DNA from: WTXA01 sp041741995
Lineage (GTDB): Bacteria; Bacillota; TC1
Length of the DNA: 32,556 bases
Direction of reading: 5' to 3'
Assembly (NCBI GenBank): GCA_041741995.1
Contig: JBGSJN010000115.1
Coordinates: forward strand, 1 to 32,556
A program made the position numbers and the translations under genes. The stretch's first letter is position 1, and each line of letters begins with the position of its first letter. Below, one piece after another: positions 1 through 8,052 of this stretch. The notes under the pieces are model-generated. The model ran no database searches. It had not been told where the DNA came from and saw nothing but the letters and a program-made list of their open reading frames with translations.

Positions 1-462
1 CACAGAAAACTCTGTAACATCTGTAACCCATTTGCAATTAGGAACTCCTGCATAGAAGTTTCTTTTAAGTAAATTTGGAGCGATTCTACCAACTTCACCT
101 TTGTAGGATCGATATTTTTTCCTGCGAATCATACATTTTAAACCACAGAGTTTCATAAGTTTTAGTACGGTTTTATGGTTCACTCTATGTCCACGATTTC
201 TTAGTTCTAAGGTAATTCTGCGGTATCCATATCTACCTTTGTTTTCTTGAAATATTTGTTTGATAGTTTCTTTTAATTTTTGATATTTATCCGGTTCTTT
301 CATTCTTTTTATGTTGTAGTAGAAAGTACTTCTAGGCATACTTGAAAACTTTAACAAACCTGCTAATTTATGAATATGCCTTAGTTCATCTATCGCTTTG
401 GCTTGTTCCCATTCTCTCGGGATATTCTTTCCTGAACTAAGGCTTGCAATTTTTTTAAGTAA
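1..462 (-). CDS. IS3 family transposase OrfB, N-terminal part (runs off left edge)
   Basis: The minus-strand frame is open from 462 to the window edge after a TGA at 463-465. The translation contains the HTH_21-like pre-integrase region seen in IS3 OrfB proteins: a segment reading RYGYRRITLELRNRG, then VNHKTVLKLMKLCGLKC, then the start of the integrase core at NCKWVTDVTEF. The first Asp of the DDE triad is expected at the WVTDVTEF segment, so the catalytic core is mostly outside the window. There is no obvious ATG with a ribosome site at the start. Translation is expected as an OrfAB fusion through a -1 frameshift at 450-456. Family assignment is firm; activity of this copy cannot be judged. 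Confidence 0.85.
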
Positions 463-908
463 TCATTTTCCATGCGAAGGCGTTGATTTTCAGCAATCAA
501 ATCCTCTTCGATTTTCTTTTCAAGTTTTTTCCTTTTTGGTTTTTTAGAAATCATTTTAGATTTTCTTCCACGGTTATCTCTATAGAGACCTAGTGGTCCT
601 TCCTCATAGTATATGCGTTCCCAGCTACCTAAAGTTTGGTTACTTGGTATAGCAAAATCTACAGCAGCTTGTCTAATTGATAATTGGTTTGCATGCATAT
701 ATTCTATAACAGAAAGCTTGAAATCGCCATCATAACTTCCATTTTTTAACATTAGACCTGCTGTTCCAAATTTCTGATAACGCATCAGCCATCTTCGGAC
801 ATGCTCATGACTTGTTCCTAGTATTTTAGCGCTCTGTTTGGGAGACATGCCTCCTTCTACAATTCTAATAACTGCTTCTAATTTTTCTTCATACGAATAT
901 TTTGACAT
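390..908 (-). CDS. IS3 family transposase OrfA (helix-turn-helix protein)
   Basis: This is a 172-residue protein when started at the ATG at 908, which follows GGAGGTG at good spacing. A longer frame from 947 would begin inside the terminal repeat, so I rejected it. Two helix-turn-helix units are visible, around SPKQSAKILGTSHEHVRRW and SIRQAAVDFAIPSNQTLGSW. A basic stretch and a C-terminal leucine-rich coiled coil (about residues 125-160) follow. This matches IS150-type OrfA in length and layout. OrfA binds the IS ends and, fused to OrfB by frameshifting, forms the transposase. The frame is intact. Confidence 0.88.
   Translation of the reverse strand: MSKYSYEEKLEAVIRIVEGGMSPKQSAKILGTSHEHVRRWLMRYQKFGTAGLMLKNGSYDGDFKLSVIEYMHANQLSIRQAAVDFAIPSNQTLGSWERIYYEEGPLGLYRDNRGRKSKMISKKPKRKKLEKKIEEDLIAENQRLRMENDYLKKLQALVQERISRENGNKPKR
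450..456 (-). promoter_or_regulatory. Programmed -1 frameshift site (A AAA AAA) linking orfA to orfB
   Basis: In the orfA frame the minus strand reads TTA AAA AAA TTG. The heptamer A AAA AAA allows tandem -1 slippage into the orfB frame, which then continues ATT GCA AGC. OrfB is open on both sides of this site and lies in the -1 frame, as known for IS3-family elements. The slippage itself is inferred. Confidence 0.7.
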
Positions 909-935
909 AAAAATGCACCTCCAAATGTTAGTTTT

Positions 936-962
936 TTTGTCCAACATTCGGGGTGCACTTCA
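936..962 (-). repeat. Outer terminal repeat of the IS element
   Basis: The minus strand from 962 reads TGAAGTGCACCCC, then GAATGTTGGACAAA. This agrees with the TG-start, C-run and TTGGAC pattern of IS3/IS150 ends. The partner repeat is outside the window, so the exact length is an estimate. Confidence 0.6.
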
Positions 963-1009
963 CAGATGATTAACTGCTTTTAATATTTCTACATGAATTT
1001 TTATTAATA

Positions 1010-1501
1010 TTAGTCTATTTTGATAAATGAGCTTCCTTTAACATTACAGATTGGGCAAGCTTCAGGCGTTCCATTTTTTTCTACATATCCACAAGATGGA
1101 CATAGGTAATATACACTATCATCTTCTTTGCTTAGATTTGATAGAACTTCATCAAATAGTCTTGCATGTACTTCTTCAGCCTTCATTGCAAATGTAATTG
1201 AACGAATAGCCTTATCATGACCTTCCGCTTTAGCTTCTTCTAAGTATGGTGGATACATTTGTTCAAATTCAAAAGTTTCCCCACTTACTGCCGCTTTAAG
1301 ATTATCTACAGTTGATCCTACTCCATCAGCTGCATTTAAATGCGCATGAGCATGAAATGTTTCTGCCTCAGCTGCTGCTCTAAACATTCTAGCCGCTGCT
1401 TTATATCCTTCTGCTTCTGCTTTTTTAGCAAAAGCTAAATACTTTCTGTTTGCTTGTGATTCTCCAGCAAATGCTGCCATTAAATTATCTTTTGTACTCA
1501 T
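1010..1501 (-). CDS. rbr: Rubrerythrin
   Basis: This 163-residue protein reduces hydrogen peroxide to water in the cytoplasm of anaerobes, using a diiron site and a rubredoxin-type Fe(Cys)4 centre. The N-terminal four-helix ferritin-like domain (about 1-125) carries the expected carboxylate and His ligands, including Glu14, Glu47 with His50, and Glu109/Glu110 with His112. The C-terminal rubredoxin-like domain has CPSC (134-137) and CPIC (149-152). The start is supported by AGGAGGAG before the ATG. It is monocistronic, with its own near-ideal promoter at 1541-1569. No clear terminator is visible before the IS element that begins about 47 bases downstream, so read-through into the IS is possible. 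Confidence 0.97.
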   Translation of the reverse strand: MSTKDNLMAAFAGESQANRKYLAFAKKAEAEGYKAAARMFRAAAEAETFHAHAHLNAADGVGSTVDNLKAAVSGETFEFEQMYPPYLEEAKAEGHDKAIRSITFAMKAEEVHARLFDEVLSNLSKEDDSVYYLCPSCGYVEKNGTPEACPICNVKGSSFIKID

Positions 1502-1540
1502 TATTAAATCTCCTCCTGTGTAATTATTAACTCTATATGA

Positions 1541-1569
1541 ATTATATTATAGATAGTATATGATGTCAA
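1541..1569 (-). promoter_or_regulatory. Consensus sigma-A promoter of rubrerythrin
   Basis: The minus strand has TTGACA at 1569-1564, a 17-base spacer, and TATAAT at 1546-1541: both hexamers match the consensus perfectly. Transcription would start near 1534, leaving a leader of about 30 bases to the rbr ATG. Confidence 0.85.
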
Positions 1570-1581
1570 TAGTAATTTTTA

Positions 1582-1606
1582 TAAATTTATAATGATTATA
1601 AATTTA
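1582..1606 (-). terminator. AT-rich hairpin at the end of pspC, possible weak terminator
   Basis: A perfect 11-base inverted repeat (TAAATTTATAA and its complement) with a 3-base loop begins inside the pspC stop codon and is followed on the minus strand by TAAAAATT. It contains no G-C pairs, so termination would be weak. It is the only structure between pspC and the rbr promoter. Confidence 0.4.
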
Positions 1607-2008
1607 CCTCTTATTATTTACAATCAATAAGAAAATTCCACCACCAACAAGAGCAGCAGGTATTAAAAATTTCATTATTAAATCTATAGGTAAAATCATA
1701 TCTATCAATATTAATAAACCAACAACTACTAATACGATGCCTAAAATATTTGGATTTTTCACTTTATCCTTAAGGAAACTATACTTGTTAACCTTATCCA
1801 TCACTTCATCCTTAATATTGGTATTACTATCAACAGCTGGTAAAACAGCCCAAAGAACTATATAGATTATACCAACAAAGCCCCCTGATATTATCAATGC
1901 CAATATTGCTATTAATCTAAATAGCATAGTATCAATTTTAAATTCTTCACTTATTCCTATACAAACACCACCAAGAACAGAACCTTGAATTTTTCTATAA
2001 AATTTCAT
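1604..2008 (-). CDS. pspC: PspC domain membrane protein
   Basis: This 134-residue protein has the PspC domain at residues 1-60: a KFYRKIQGSVLGGVCIGIS segment, then a hydrophobic span ending in YIVLWAVLPA. PspC domains sit in the cytoplasmic membrane and take part in envelope-stress sensing in the phage-shock system. The C-terminal half has two further hydrophobic spans (about 85-105 and 110-130). No pspA or pspB is visible nearby. It is the last gene of a minus-strand unit, 15 bases after the antiporter at 2024-3256, with GGAG eight bases before the ATG. A link to ion or membrane homeostasis is inferred from the neighbouring antiporters. Confidence 0.85.
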   Translation of the reverse strand: MKFYRKIQGSVLGGVCIGISEEFKIDTMLFRLIAILALIISGGFVGIIYIVLWAVLPAVDSNTNIKDEVMDKVNKYSFLKDKVKNPNILGIVLVVVGLLILIDMILPIDLIMKFLIPAALVGGGIFLLIVNNKR

Positions 2009-2023
2009 TAATAATACTCCAAT

Positions 2024-3256
2024 CTATTTACTTTTCACCTTATAAGTACTGTTTAGAAGTATTGGTCCTGCTATGGAAGTTATTAAAATTACAAAAACTA
2101 TACTACCTAATTCCTCATAACCTAATATTCCTGCATCTTTTGCAATACTTGCCAACAAATAGGCTACCTCACCAATCGGCACCATTGCAAAACCAACTCT
2201 CAATGCATTTTTATTATCAAGACCAGTTAATTTCGCACCTAACCCAGCTCCTAATGTTTTGCCCAATATAGTCATTATAGCAATAATTAAACCAATTACA
2301 ATAATAGTTTTTAAATCAAAAACATCTAAGGCCAAGCCTTTTGAGATAAAATATACTGGTGCAATAAATATTTCAGTAATTGGCTCTATAAATTTAATAA
2401 CAGTATCCTTAAGCCTAGTAAGGGATAATATAAATCCTGCGAAGTATGACCCAATTACAGCAGAAACTCCAAAGAAATTAGCAAAGAAGCTAAGTACAAA
2501 GATAAATATTATAGTACCCATTATTATTTCATGGTAATGGGTCACTCTGAAATTTCTCGACTTTATTTTTTTATCTAGTTTAACTATTATAAAACCTATT
2601 ATTAAAATACTTAAAAAAGTAACAAACACTTTTAGCAAGCCAGTTTTCCATTGTGTTTGATCAAGGATATTATTTGGGATGACAATTGTTAATATGCTAA
2701 TAACAATTACACCAATTATATCATCTACTATAGAAGCCCCTTTTACAATACAGGCTGTCTCACATTCTCCCTGTCCAATACTGCAAAATTTCTGCTTTGA
2801 AACGCCAATACTCGTTGCCACTACAACAGCACCAGTTACTATTGCCACCTTATAATCAAAACCTATCAATAAGGTGGTGAAAAACACCAAAATGAATGGT
2901 GTAATAACTCCTACAAATGAAGTTAAAACTGAATGCTTACCATACCTTTTCAACTCATCTGTATGAGTTTCTAGTCCTGTTAAAAAAAGAAGAAATATAA
3001 GCCCTATTTGTGAGAGTTGGCTTAATACTCCGTCTCTACTATCAACTGTGAATCCACCCATCAAATCAATAAGAAATTTAAAATTAGTTCTGGGCCCAAT
3101 TAGAACACCTAAAATTATACCGCCTACAATATAGACAATAAATACAGGTTGTTTGATTTTTCTAGCCAATATTGCTAATCCTAATCCAAATGAATAGATT
3201 ATAATTAATTCAAAAATCAATCTAATAAAAGTTGAATTTAATATTTCTGTAGTCAT
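2024..3256 (-). CDS. CPA2-family cation:proton antiporter, Cys-rich variant
   Basis: This 410-residue protein has about 12-13 membrane spans and the Na+/H+ exchanger fold. It should exchange protons for Na+ or K+ across the cytoplasmic membrane. The ion-binding region is recognisable at VKGASIVDDIIGV, with Asp178-Asp179. A DD pair is found in electrogenic NapA-type exchangers, whereas KefC-type proteins have QD. No C-terminal TrkA-N domain is present, so this is a membrane-only form. Three cysteines (158, 165, 169) lie just before the DD motif; the paralogue next door has none at those positions although the alignment there has no gap. AAGGAAG precedes the ATG. The ion specificity is not predictable. 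Confidence 0.88.
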   Translation of the reverse strand: MTTEILNSTFIRLIFELIIIYSFGLGLAILARKIKQPVFIVYIVGGIILGVLIGPRTNFKFLIDLMGGFTVDSRDGVLSQLSQIGLIFLLFLTGLETHTDELKRYGKHSVLTSFVGVITPFILVFFTTLLIGFDYKVAIVTGAVVVATSIGVSKQKFCSIGQGECETACIVKGASIVDDIIGVIVISILTIVIPNNILDQTQWKTGLLKVFVTFLSILIIGFIIVKLDKKIKSRNFRVTHYHEIIMGTIIFIFVLSFFANFFGVSAVIGSYFAGFILSLTRLKDTVIKFIEPITEIFIAPVYFISKGLALDVFDLKTIIVIGLIIAIMTILGKTLGAGLGAKLTGLDNKNALRVGFAMVPIGEVAYLLASIAKDAGILGYEELGSIVFVILITSIAGPILLNSTYKVKSK

Positions 3257-3280
3257 ATATCTTCCTTACTATTTGTAATT

Positions 3281-4525
3281 TTATTTATGTATATATACTT
3301 TTTTTAATAAAGTTGGAGTAATTGTAGATGTTAATATAATAACAATTACAGCTATAGACAAATGATTCTCTTTGAGTAAGCCCATACCTGCAGCTAAACT
3401 TGCAGAAATATATGAAACTTCCCCTCTCGGTATCATTCCAAATCCAATCTTTGTAGATAGTCTTGTATCAAAACCTGACAGATGAGCTCCAACACCACAA
3501 CCTATGATTTTACCAAATGATGCTACTATAGCGATTAAAACACCTATTAAAATCGCACCTCCAATATTAGTTAAATCCAAGGTGAGTCCTATTGACATAA
3601 AAAATAACGGTCCAAAGAATAATTCTGCCAAGCTATTCAGATTTTTTTCAATAGCTTCTTTTAATTTAGTTACAGACAACATCAGCCCAGCAAAGTAGGC
3701 ACCAATTATTAAGGAAACGCCCAAATACTGTGATAGATAAGCTAAAATGAAGCAGAATGCAACCACTGCCATTAAAATTTGATCATGATACTTGATATAA
3801 TAACTATGTCCAGTTATTTTTTCATTTAACTTATTAACGATAAATCCTATAACTCCAATAAAAATAAATAAGCCAAAAATCTTTATTAAAATAAAGTAAA
3901 ATTCTGAGTCTAATCCATGAAATTTCGGGTTCATAAAAATACCTAACAATGTTATTAATACTAGCCCTATTATATCATCAATAATTGCTGCTCCAGTTAT
4001 CACTACACTTGTCAGTTTATGCAGCATACCCATCTCTTTTAATGTTCCTACAGTAATACTTATACTTGTAGATGTCAATACTACAGCCATCGTCAAAGCA
4101 ATTCTAAAATCGCCTTCTACAAGCATAAACACTCCTATAATTAAACTAATTGTGGCAAGTATACCTAGCCCGGCAACCATTGATGATTTTACAATATTTT
4201 CTTTTAATAATTTAAAATTAGTCCCCAACCCTGCCATGAATAAGAGCAATATAACTCCAATTTGTGATAATTCATATATAACTCTGGTTTTACCATCTAT
4301 GGTAAAACCACCTAAAAAATCACTTAGAAAAGTTATTTGGGTCCTAGCACCAAGAAATAAACCTAATAATATTCCACCAATAATATATCCTAAAACTGCT
4401 GGTTGTTTAAATTTTTTCGCCAAAGCTGAAAAAATTACACTAACACCATAAATTATAACAAGTTTTAAAAGCACATCTAAAAACTGACTCTCTAACAGCT
4501 TTTGTAAATATAGGGTCTCATCCAT
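3281..4525 (-). CDS. CPA2-family cation:proton antiporter
   Basis: This 414-residue polytopic membrane protein is paralogous to the protein encoded at 2024-3256 over its whole length. Shared features include the QP...YIIGGILLG segment near the N-terminus and the DDIIG ion-binding motif, with Asp183-Asp184. The region before the motif reads LKEMGMLHKLTSVVITGAA, which is the usual CPA2 pattern. There is no regulatory TrkA-N domain. The start follows AAAGGAGG. The two antiporter genes are 24 bases apart in one unit, which suggests a tandem duplication with later divergence. The likely role is Na+ or K+ extrusion and pH control; substrate and coupling are inferred from the DD pair. Confidence 0.9.
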   Translation of the reverse strand: MDETLYLQKLLESQFLDVLLKLVIIYGVSVIFSALAKKFKQPAVLGYIIGGILLGLFLGARTQITFLSDFLGGFTIDGKTRVIYELSQIGVILLLFMAGLGTNFKLLKENIVKSSMVAGLGILATISLIIGVFMLVEGDFRIALTMAVVLTSTSISITVGTLKEMGMLHKLTSVVITGAAIIDDIIGLVLITLLGIFMNPKFHGLDSEFYFILIKIFGLFIFIGVIGFIVNKLNEKITGHSYYIKYHDQILMAVVAFCFILAYLSQYLGVSLIIGAYFAGLMLSVTKLKEAIEKNLNSLAELFFGPLFFMSIGLTLDLTNIGGAILIGVLIAIVASFGKIIGCGVGAHLSGFDTRLSTKIGFGMIPRGEVSYISASLAAGMGLLKENHLSIAVIVIILTSTITPTLLKKVYIHK

Positions 4526-4555
4526 TTTCTATTTCCTCCTTTAAAAAGCACACTG

Positions 4556-5650
4556 CTACAAATCAACCAAAACGTCAATGGCATTGTCTACAGAGAAATT
4601 AGCAGCTATTTGCTCCATATTTTCTCCCATCTTCGCTAGTATCTCCGGTTCATTTATTAATTTTGTCACAATGTTAGTAATATCTTTAACATTACTTACC
4701 CAAATTGCCACATTTTCTTCAATTAGATAATCTCTATTTTCCTTTTCCTGACCACCTAGCATATAAGGAATAATCATAGGTATTCTTCTTAATAAGGCTT
4801 CAGTTACTGAAGCACCTCCCGGTTTACTTATCAGTAGATCTGCTTCATCCATCATCCTTTGGACATCTGTGACATATCCGTACACTGATACTTCTTTCCC
4901 ATTTTTTTGGTCAATAAATTTGTCCATCTTAGTCTTCAGTTCATTATCTTTGCCACAAACAACAATTATCTTCAAGTCATCCTTGACCTTCATCAATCTA
5001 TTAAGCACACTGGACATATTTCTACTACCTAGGCTTCCCCCCATAACAAGTATAGTGAATTTTCCGTTTTTAAATCTATTTACAGGTGTATAGAATTCTT
5101 TTTTTATAGGTATTCCAAATGGGTATATCTTTTCTGAGCTGACTCCTCTTTTTAAAAGATCTCTTTTTGTTACATCACTACCGACGAAATATGCATCAAT
5201 ATACTTATGTTTATGTACATAAACAAAATGGGCCAAGTAATCAGTTATAACTGAAACAATTTTTTGTTTATCAAGATATCCTCTTTGTTTCATACCACCT
5301 AATATATCTGTAACAATTGGATGAACAGCTATTATAACATCCGGATCAAATACACTTATAAACTCCTTGATTTTTTTCTGAGACAATCTTCTGGTTATAT
5401 CAAAGGACCCTTTAGCTATGATAGGTTTGTTTCCTGCTCTATAAATAGTTTCATATAACTGGGGAGCTTTAGTAGCGATAAAATTATACCCCTCACAAAT
5501 AAAAGTATGTAAACCCTTAGCATTGATTCCTTTAAAAAGATCAATTACCAAGACTTCATTACCCCTATCCTTCAATCTTTCAGCTAGTGAATTTCCTGCT
5601 GTTGCATGTCCTCCTCCAGTTGAAAGAGATACAATTAAATATCTTTTCAT
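4556..5650 (-). CDS. Glycolipid synthase: MGDG synthase/UgtP-like diacylglycerol glycosyltransferase
   Basis: The 364-residue protein has the two-domain GT-B fold of GT28 enzymes. The N-terminal MGDG-synthase-type domain starts with LIVSLSTGGGHATAGNSL, and the UDP-sugar-binding C-terminal half has VMGGSLGSRNMSS and SKPGGASVTEALLRRIPMI. Such enzymes move glucose or galactose from the UDP-sugar to diacylglycerol on the inner membrane face, giving glycolipids and anchors for lipoteichoic acid. MurG is the main alternative, but the N-terminus fits the diacylglycerol group better. I place the start at the ATG at 5650, in a TGATG overlap with the upstream stop and after AAAGGAGG; a TTG one codon earlier is less likely. 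Confidence 0.85.
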   Translation of the reverse strand: MKRYLIVSLSTGGGHATAGNSLAERLKDRGNEVLVIDLFKGINAKGLHTFICEGYNFIATKAPQLYETIYRAGNKPIIAKGSFDITRRLSQKKIKEFISVFDPDVIIAVHPIVTDILGGMKQRGYLDKQKIVSVITDYLAHFVYVHKHKYIDAYFVGSDVTKRDLLKRGVSSEKIYPFGIPIKKEFYTPVNRFKNGKFTILVMGGSLGSRNMSSVLNRLMKVKDDLKIIVVCGKDNELKTKMDKFIDQKNGKEVSVYGYVTDVQRMMDEADLLISKPGGASVTEALLRRIPMIIPYMLGGQEKENRDYLIEENVAIWVSNVKDITNIVTKLINEPEILAKMGENMEQIAANFSVDNAIDVLVDL

Positions 5651-6321
5651 CAATTGCCTCCTTTTATAAAGATTAACAAAGTTATAATCAAATTAAATGT
5701 CATATGGGATATCATACTACAAAAAATCGCCTCAGTCTTCTGATAAAGAAAGGCAAAAACTAATCCAGCTATAAATAATAAAAGAAAGGATATTGACCCA
5801 CTTAAAAAAATGCTGGACAAAACACTTGTAATAAGTGCGGCTATAATTAAATTGTATTTTTTTTCTAATGCAGGATACATATATCCTCTAAAATACATTT
5901 CTGTGGCTATTGGAATTGCAATTACAAATACGAGAAAAAAGAGGAGCATATTAATTATCCCACTAGGATATAAAATAGTCCTCAAATATTTAATAGACAG
6001 TAATGAAAATATTCCCATATCTTTATTGGATACACTTAGTACAACAATTGAACCAAGAGTAATACCTGAAATAACACCAATAAGAAAATCTCTACTATTA
6101 TTCTTTGAAGTAGTTTCAAGTTTCTTTTTCGATCCTGTGCCTTTTGATAATTGCAAGTATAGAATTGCAAACAAAGTTATCACCGACACAATACTGCTAA
6201 TTAAAAAAACACTATCCTTGCTTATGTTTAATTTTGATGCAAATATATCAACTAGGCTGAATATAAGGTAATATACAGCAAAACCTAAAAAGGTTTCACT
6301 AACATCCCAATTTTTATTCAT
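5650..6321 (-). CDS. CPBP (CAAX/Abi) family intramembrane protein, degenerate active site
   Basis: This 223-residue protein has about six to seven membrane spans. The C-terminal third matches the CPBP/Abi family of Rce1-like intramembrane metalloproteases. Motif 1 reads TEMYFRG (140-146), where the usual first Glu is Thr140, while Glu141 and Arg145 are kept. Motif 3 is intact as SHMTFN (His206, Asn210). The central FxxxH motif, expected around 168-175, reads SSIFLSGS and has no His. Two metal-site positions are therefore altered, and proteolytic activity is doubtful. It starts at the ATG at 6321, overlapping the trxA stop (TAATG), and ends in an overlap with the glycosyltransferase start, so translation of all three is probably coupled. 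Confidence 0.8.
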   Translation of the reverse strand: MNKNWDVSETFLGFAVYYLIFSLVDIFASKLNISKDSVFLISSIVSVITLFAILYLQLSKGTGSKKKLETTSKNNSRDFLIGVISGITLGSIVVLSVSNKDMGIFSLLSIKYLRTILYPSGIINMLLFFLVFVIAIPIATEMYFRGYMYPALEKKYNLIIAALITSVLSSIFLSGSISFLLLFIAGLVFAFLYQKTEAIFCSMISHMTFNLIITLLIFIKGGN

Positions 6322-6638
6322 TACTTAGCAGCTAAAATGCGATTTTTGATTTGTTCTTTTCCAACAAAACCAATAATTGTGTCTACTGGTTTCCCATCTT
6401 TAAAAACAATCATAGTTGGAATACTCATAATATCAAATTTTTCTGCAGTTTCTCTATTTTCATCAGTATTGATTTTTTTTATTTCCACTTTTCCGTCCAG
6501 CTCTAAGTCAATTGCTTCAAGGACAGGTGCCAACATTTTACATGGTCCGCACCATGGAGCCCAAAAATCTACCATTAAAACTCCCTTGGAGTTTAATACT
6601 TTACTTTCAAAATTACTATCGTTAATATGTTCAATCAT
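6321..6638 (-). CDS. trxA: Thioredoxin
   Basis: This 105-residue cytoplasmic disulfide reductase has the classic active site WAPWCGPCK around residues 27-35 and the cis-Pro loop SIPTMIVF. The length is normal for a single-domain thioredoxin. The start lies 6 bases after the citrate synthase stop, with a purine-rich GGAAAGG ribosome site formed by the last citrate synthase codons. No thioredoxin reductase is visible in the window. Its position between citrate synthase and membrane genes looks like operon packing rather than a shared pathway. Confidence 0.97.
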   Translation of the reverse strand: MIEHINDSNFESKVLNSKGVLMVDFWAPWCGPCKMLAPVLEAIDLELDGKVEIKKINTDENRETAEKFDIMSIPTMIVFKDGKPVDTIIGFVGKEQIKNRILAAK

Positions 6639-6644
6639 CTTATT

Positions 6645-7988
6645 CTACCTTTCCTTCATGTCAGTATATTTTATACGAGCTTTGATGCCTTTATAAGCAG
6701 GTCTAACTATCTTATTATCAGAAACAATCTGTTCAAGTCTATGAGCGCACCATCCTGCCATTCTTGCAACAGCAAATAAAGGTGTAAAAAGTTCTTGGGG
6801 AATATCCAACATAGTATAAACCAAGCCAGAATAGAAATCTACATTTGCACAAATTACAAAATTAGATCCTTTAACTTCCTTAAATACTTCCTTGGACAAT
6901 TCTTCTATCCTTGAAAATAATTCATAAGCTTCTACTACACCTTTTTCTTCGGCAAGCTCCAAGGCTTTCTCCTTAAACAAAGTTGCTCTAGGATCTGAAG
7001 CAGTATAAACTGCATGTCCCATTCCATATATTAATCCACTTTTATCGAAAGCTTCTCTTTTAATAATTCTTCTTAAAATATCCTTAATTTCATCATCACT
7101 TGGATTATCACCAATTTCATTAGCAATGAATTCCATCATTTCTAATACTTTTTGGTTTGCTCCTCCATGTTTAGGCCCCTTTAATGATCCAATTGCAGCA
7201 GCAATAGCTGAATAGGTATCTGTGCCACTCGATGATATTACATAGTTGGTAAATGATGAATTATTACCACCACCATGATCTGCATGAAGAACTAATGATA
7301 AATCTAGAACTTCAGCTTCCTTTTTAGTAAAGGAGCCATTTTCTCTTATCATATATAGTATGTTTTCTGCTGTACTATATTCACTTTTAGGTGCATATAT
7401 GTGTAAGTTTTCCTTATCATAACAATGTTTCTTGCTTTGATATGCATAAGCCATCAAGGTTGGAGCCTTGGCAATTAAATCTAAACTTTGTATTAGAACA
7501 TTGCCCAATGTTACAACATCCGGGTTTTCGTCAAATACATACAAGGTCAAAACAGATCTTTGTAATGCATTCATAATATTAATACTTGGATTTTTCAGTA
7601 TATAGTCTTCTATAAAGCCTTTTACCAATACTCTTCTATCCGCCATGTAAGCATTGTACCAGTTAAGTTCTTCTTGATTTGGGAGTGTTCCAAATAACAA
7701 CAAATATGATGTTTCTTCATAACCATATCTACCGTCATGTTGAAAACCTCTAACTAAATCAGTTAGATTTATTCCTCTATAAATTAATTTACCTTCATCA
7801 GGAATCTTTTCCCCTTCATCAACAAGATAACCGTGAACTTCTGAAATCTTGGTTAACCCAACCAATACTCCTTTACCATGTTCGTCTCTCAGGCCTCTTT
7901 TGACGTTATACAACTTATATAACTCATTGTCTATATAATTCTCTTGAGCTAGATTTTCTATCAATTGTTCTAATCTTCTATAAGACAC
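6645..7988 (-). CDS. gltA: Citrate synthase (Si type)
   Basis: This 447-residue enzyme condenses acetyl-CoA and oxaloacetate to citrate. The catalytic triad is visible: His274 in GPKHGGAN, His325 in GMGHAVYTASDPRA and Asp384 in NVDFYSG. The acyl-CoA and oxaloacetate-binding stretch LHADHGGGNN also matches. A 2-methylcitrate synthase cannot be excluded, but no prp genes are near. The start is GTG, 7 bases after GGAGG. The gene heads the minus-strand unit running to pspC and has its own promoter (8024-8052). No aconitase or isocitrate dehydrogenase is next to it, so an incomplete Krebs branch towards glutamate is possible. Confidence 0.95.
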   Translation of the reverse strand: MSYRRLEQLIENLAQENYIDNELYKLYNVKRGLRDEHGKGVLVGLTKISEVHGYLVDEGEKIPDEGKLIYRGINLTDLVRGFQHDGRYGYEETSYLLLFGTLPNQEELNWYNAYMADRRVLVKGFIEDYILKNPSINIMNALQRSVLTLYVFDENPDVVTLGNVLIQSLDLIAKAPTLMAYAYQSKKHCYDKENLHIYAPKSEYSTAENILYMIRENGSFTKKEAEVLDLSLVLHADHGGGNNSSFTNYVISSSGTDTYSAIAAAIGSLKGPKHGGANQKVLEMMEFIANEIGDNPSDDEIKDILRRIIKREAFDKSGLIYGMGHAVYTASDPRATLFKEKALELAEEKGVVEAYELFSRIEELSKEVFKEVKGSNFVICANVDFYSGLVYTMLDIPQELFTPLFAVARMAGWCAHRLEQIVSDNKIVRPAYKGIKARIKYTDMKER

Positions 7989-8023
7989 AGCAACACCTCC
8001 ACAAGCATTTATACGTATCTCAT

Positions 8024-8052
8024 ATTATATAATATTTTTAAAATATAGTCAA
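8024..8052 (-). promoter_or_regulatory. Promoter of the citrate synthase unit
   Basis: The minus strand has TTGACT at 8052-8047, a 17-base spacer and TATAAT at 8029-8024. The -35 box directly abuts the T-run of the hpf terminator, so one short stretch ends one transcript and starts the next. Confidence 0.8.

Larger units (their letters stand above)
1..962 (-). mobile_element. IS3-family (IS150-like) insertion sequence, partial
   Basis: The element carries the two overlapping reading frames typical of the IS3 family: orfA with two helix-turn-helix units, and orfB in the -1 frame with the start of the integrase part. Its outer end can be placed near 962, where the minus strand reads TGAAGTGCACCCC followed by GAATGTTGGACA, resembling IS3-family terminal repeats that begin with TG. 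The other end and most of orfB lie left of the window, so completeness and target duplication cannot be judged. It lies about 47 bases downstream of the rubrerythrin stop codon, in the same orientation. Confidence 0.85.

Noticed and set aside
6321..6638. Thioredoxin as part of a selenium or glycine reductase cluster
   Set aside because: No reductase subunits, selenoprotein signals or thioredoxin reductase are nearby.
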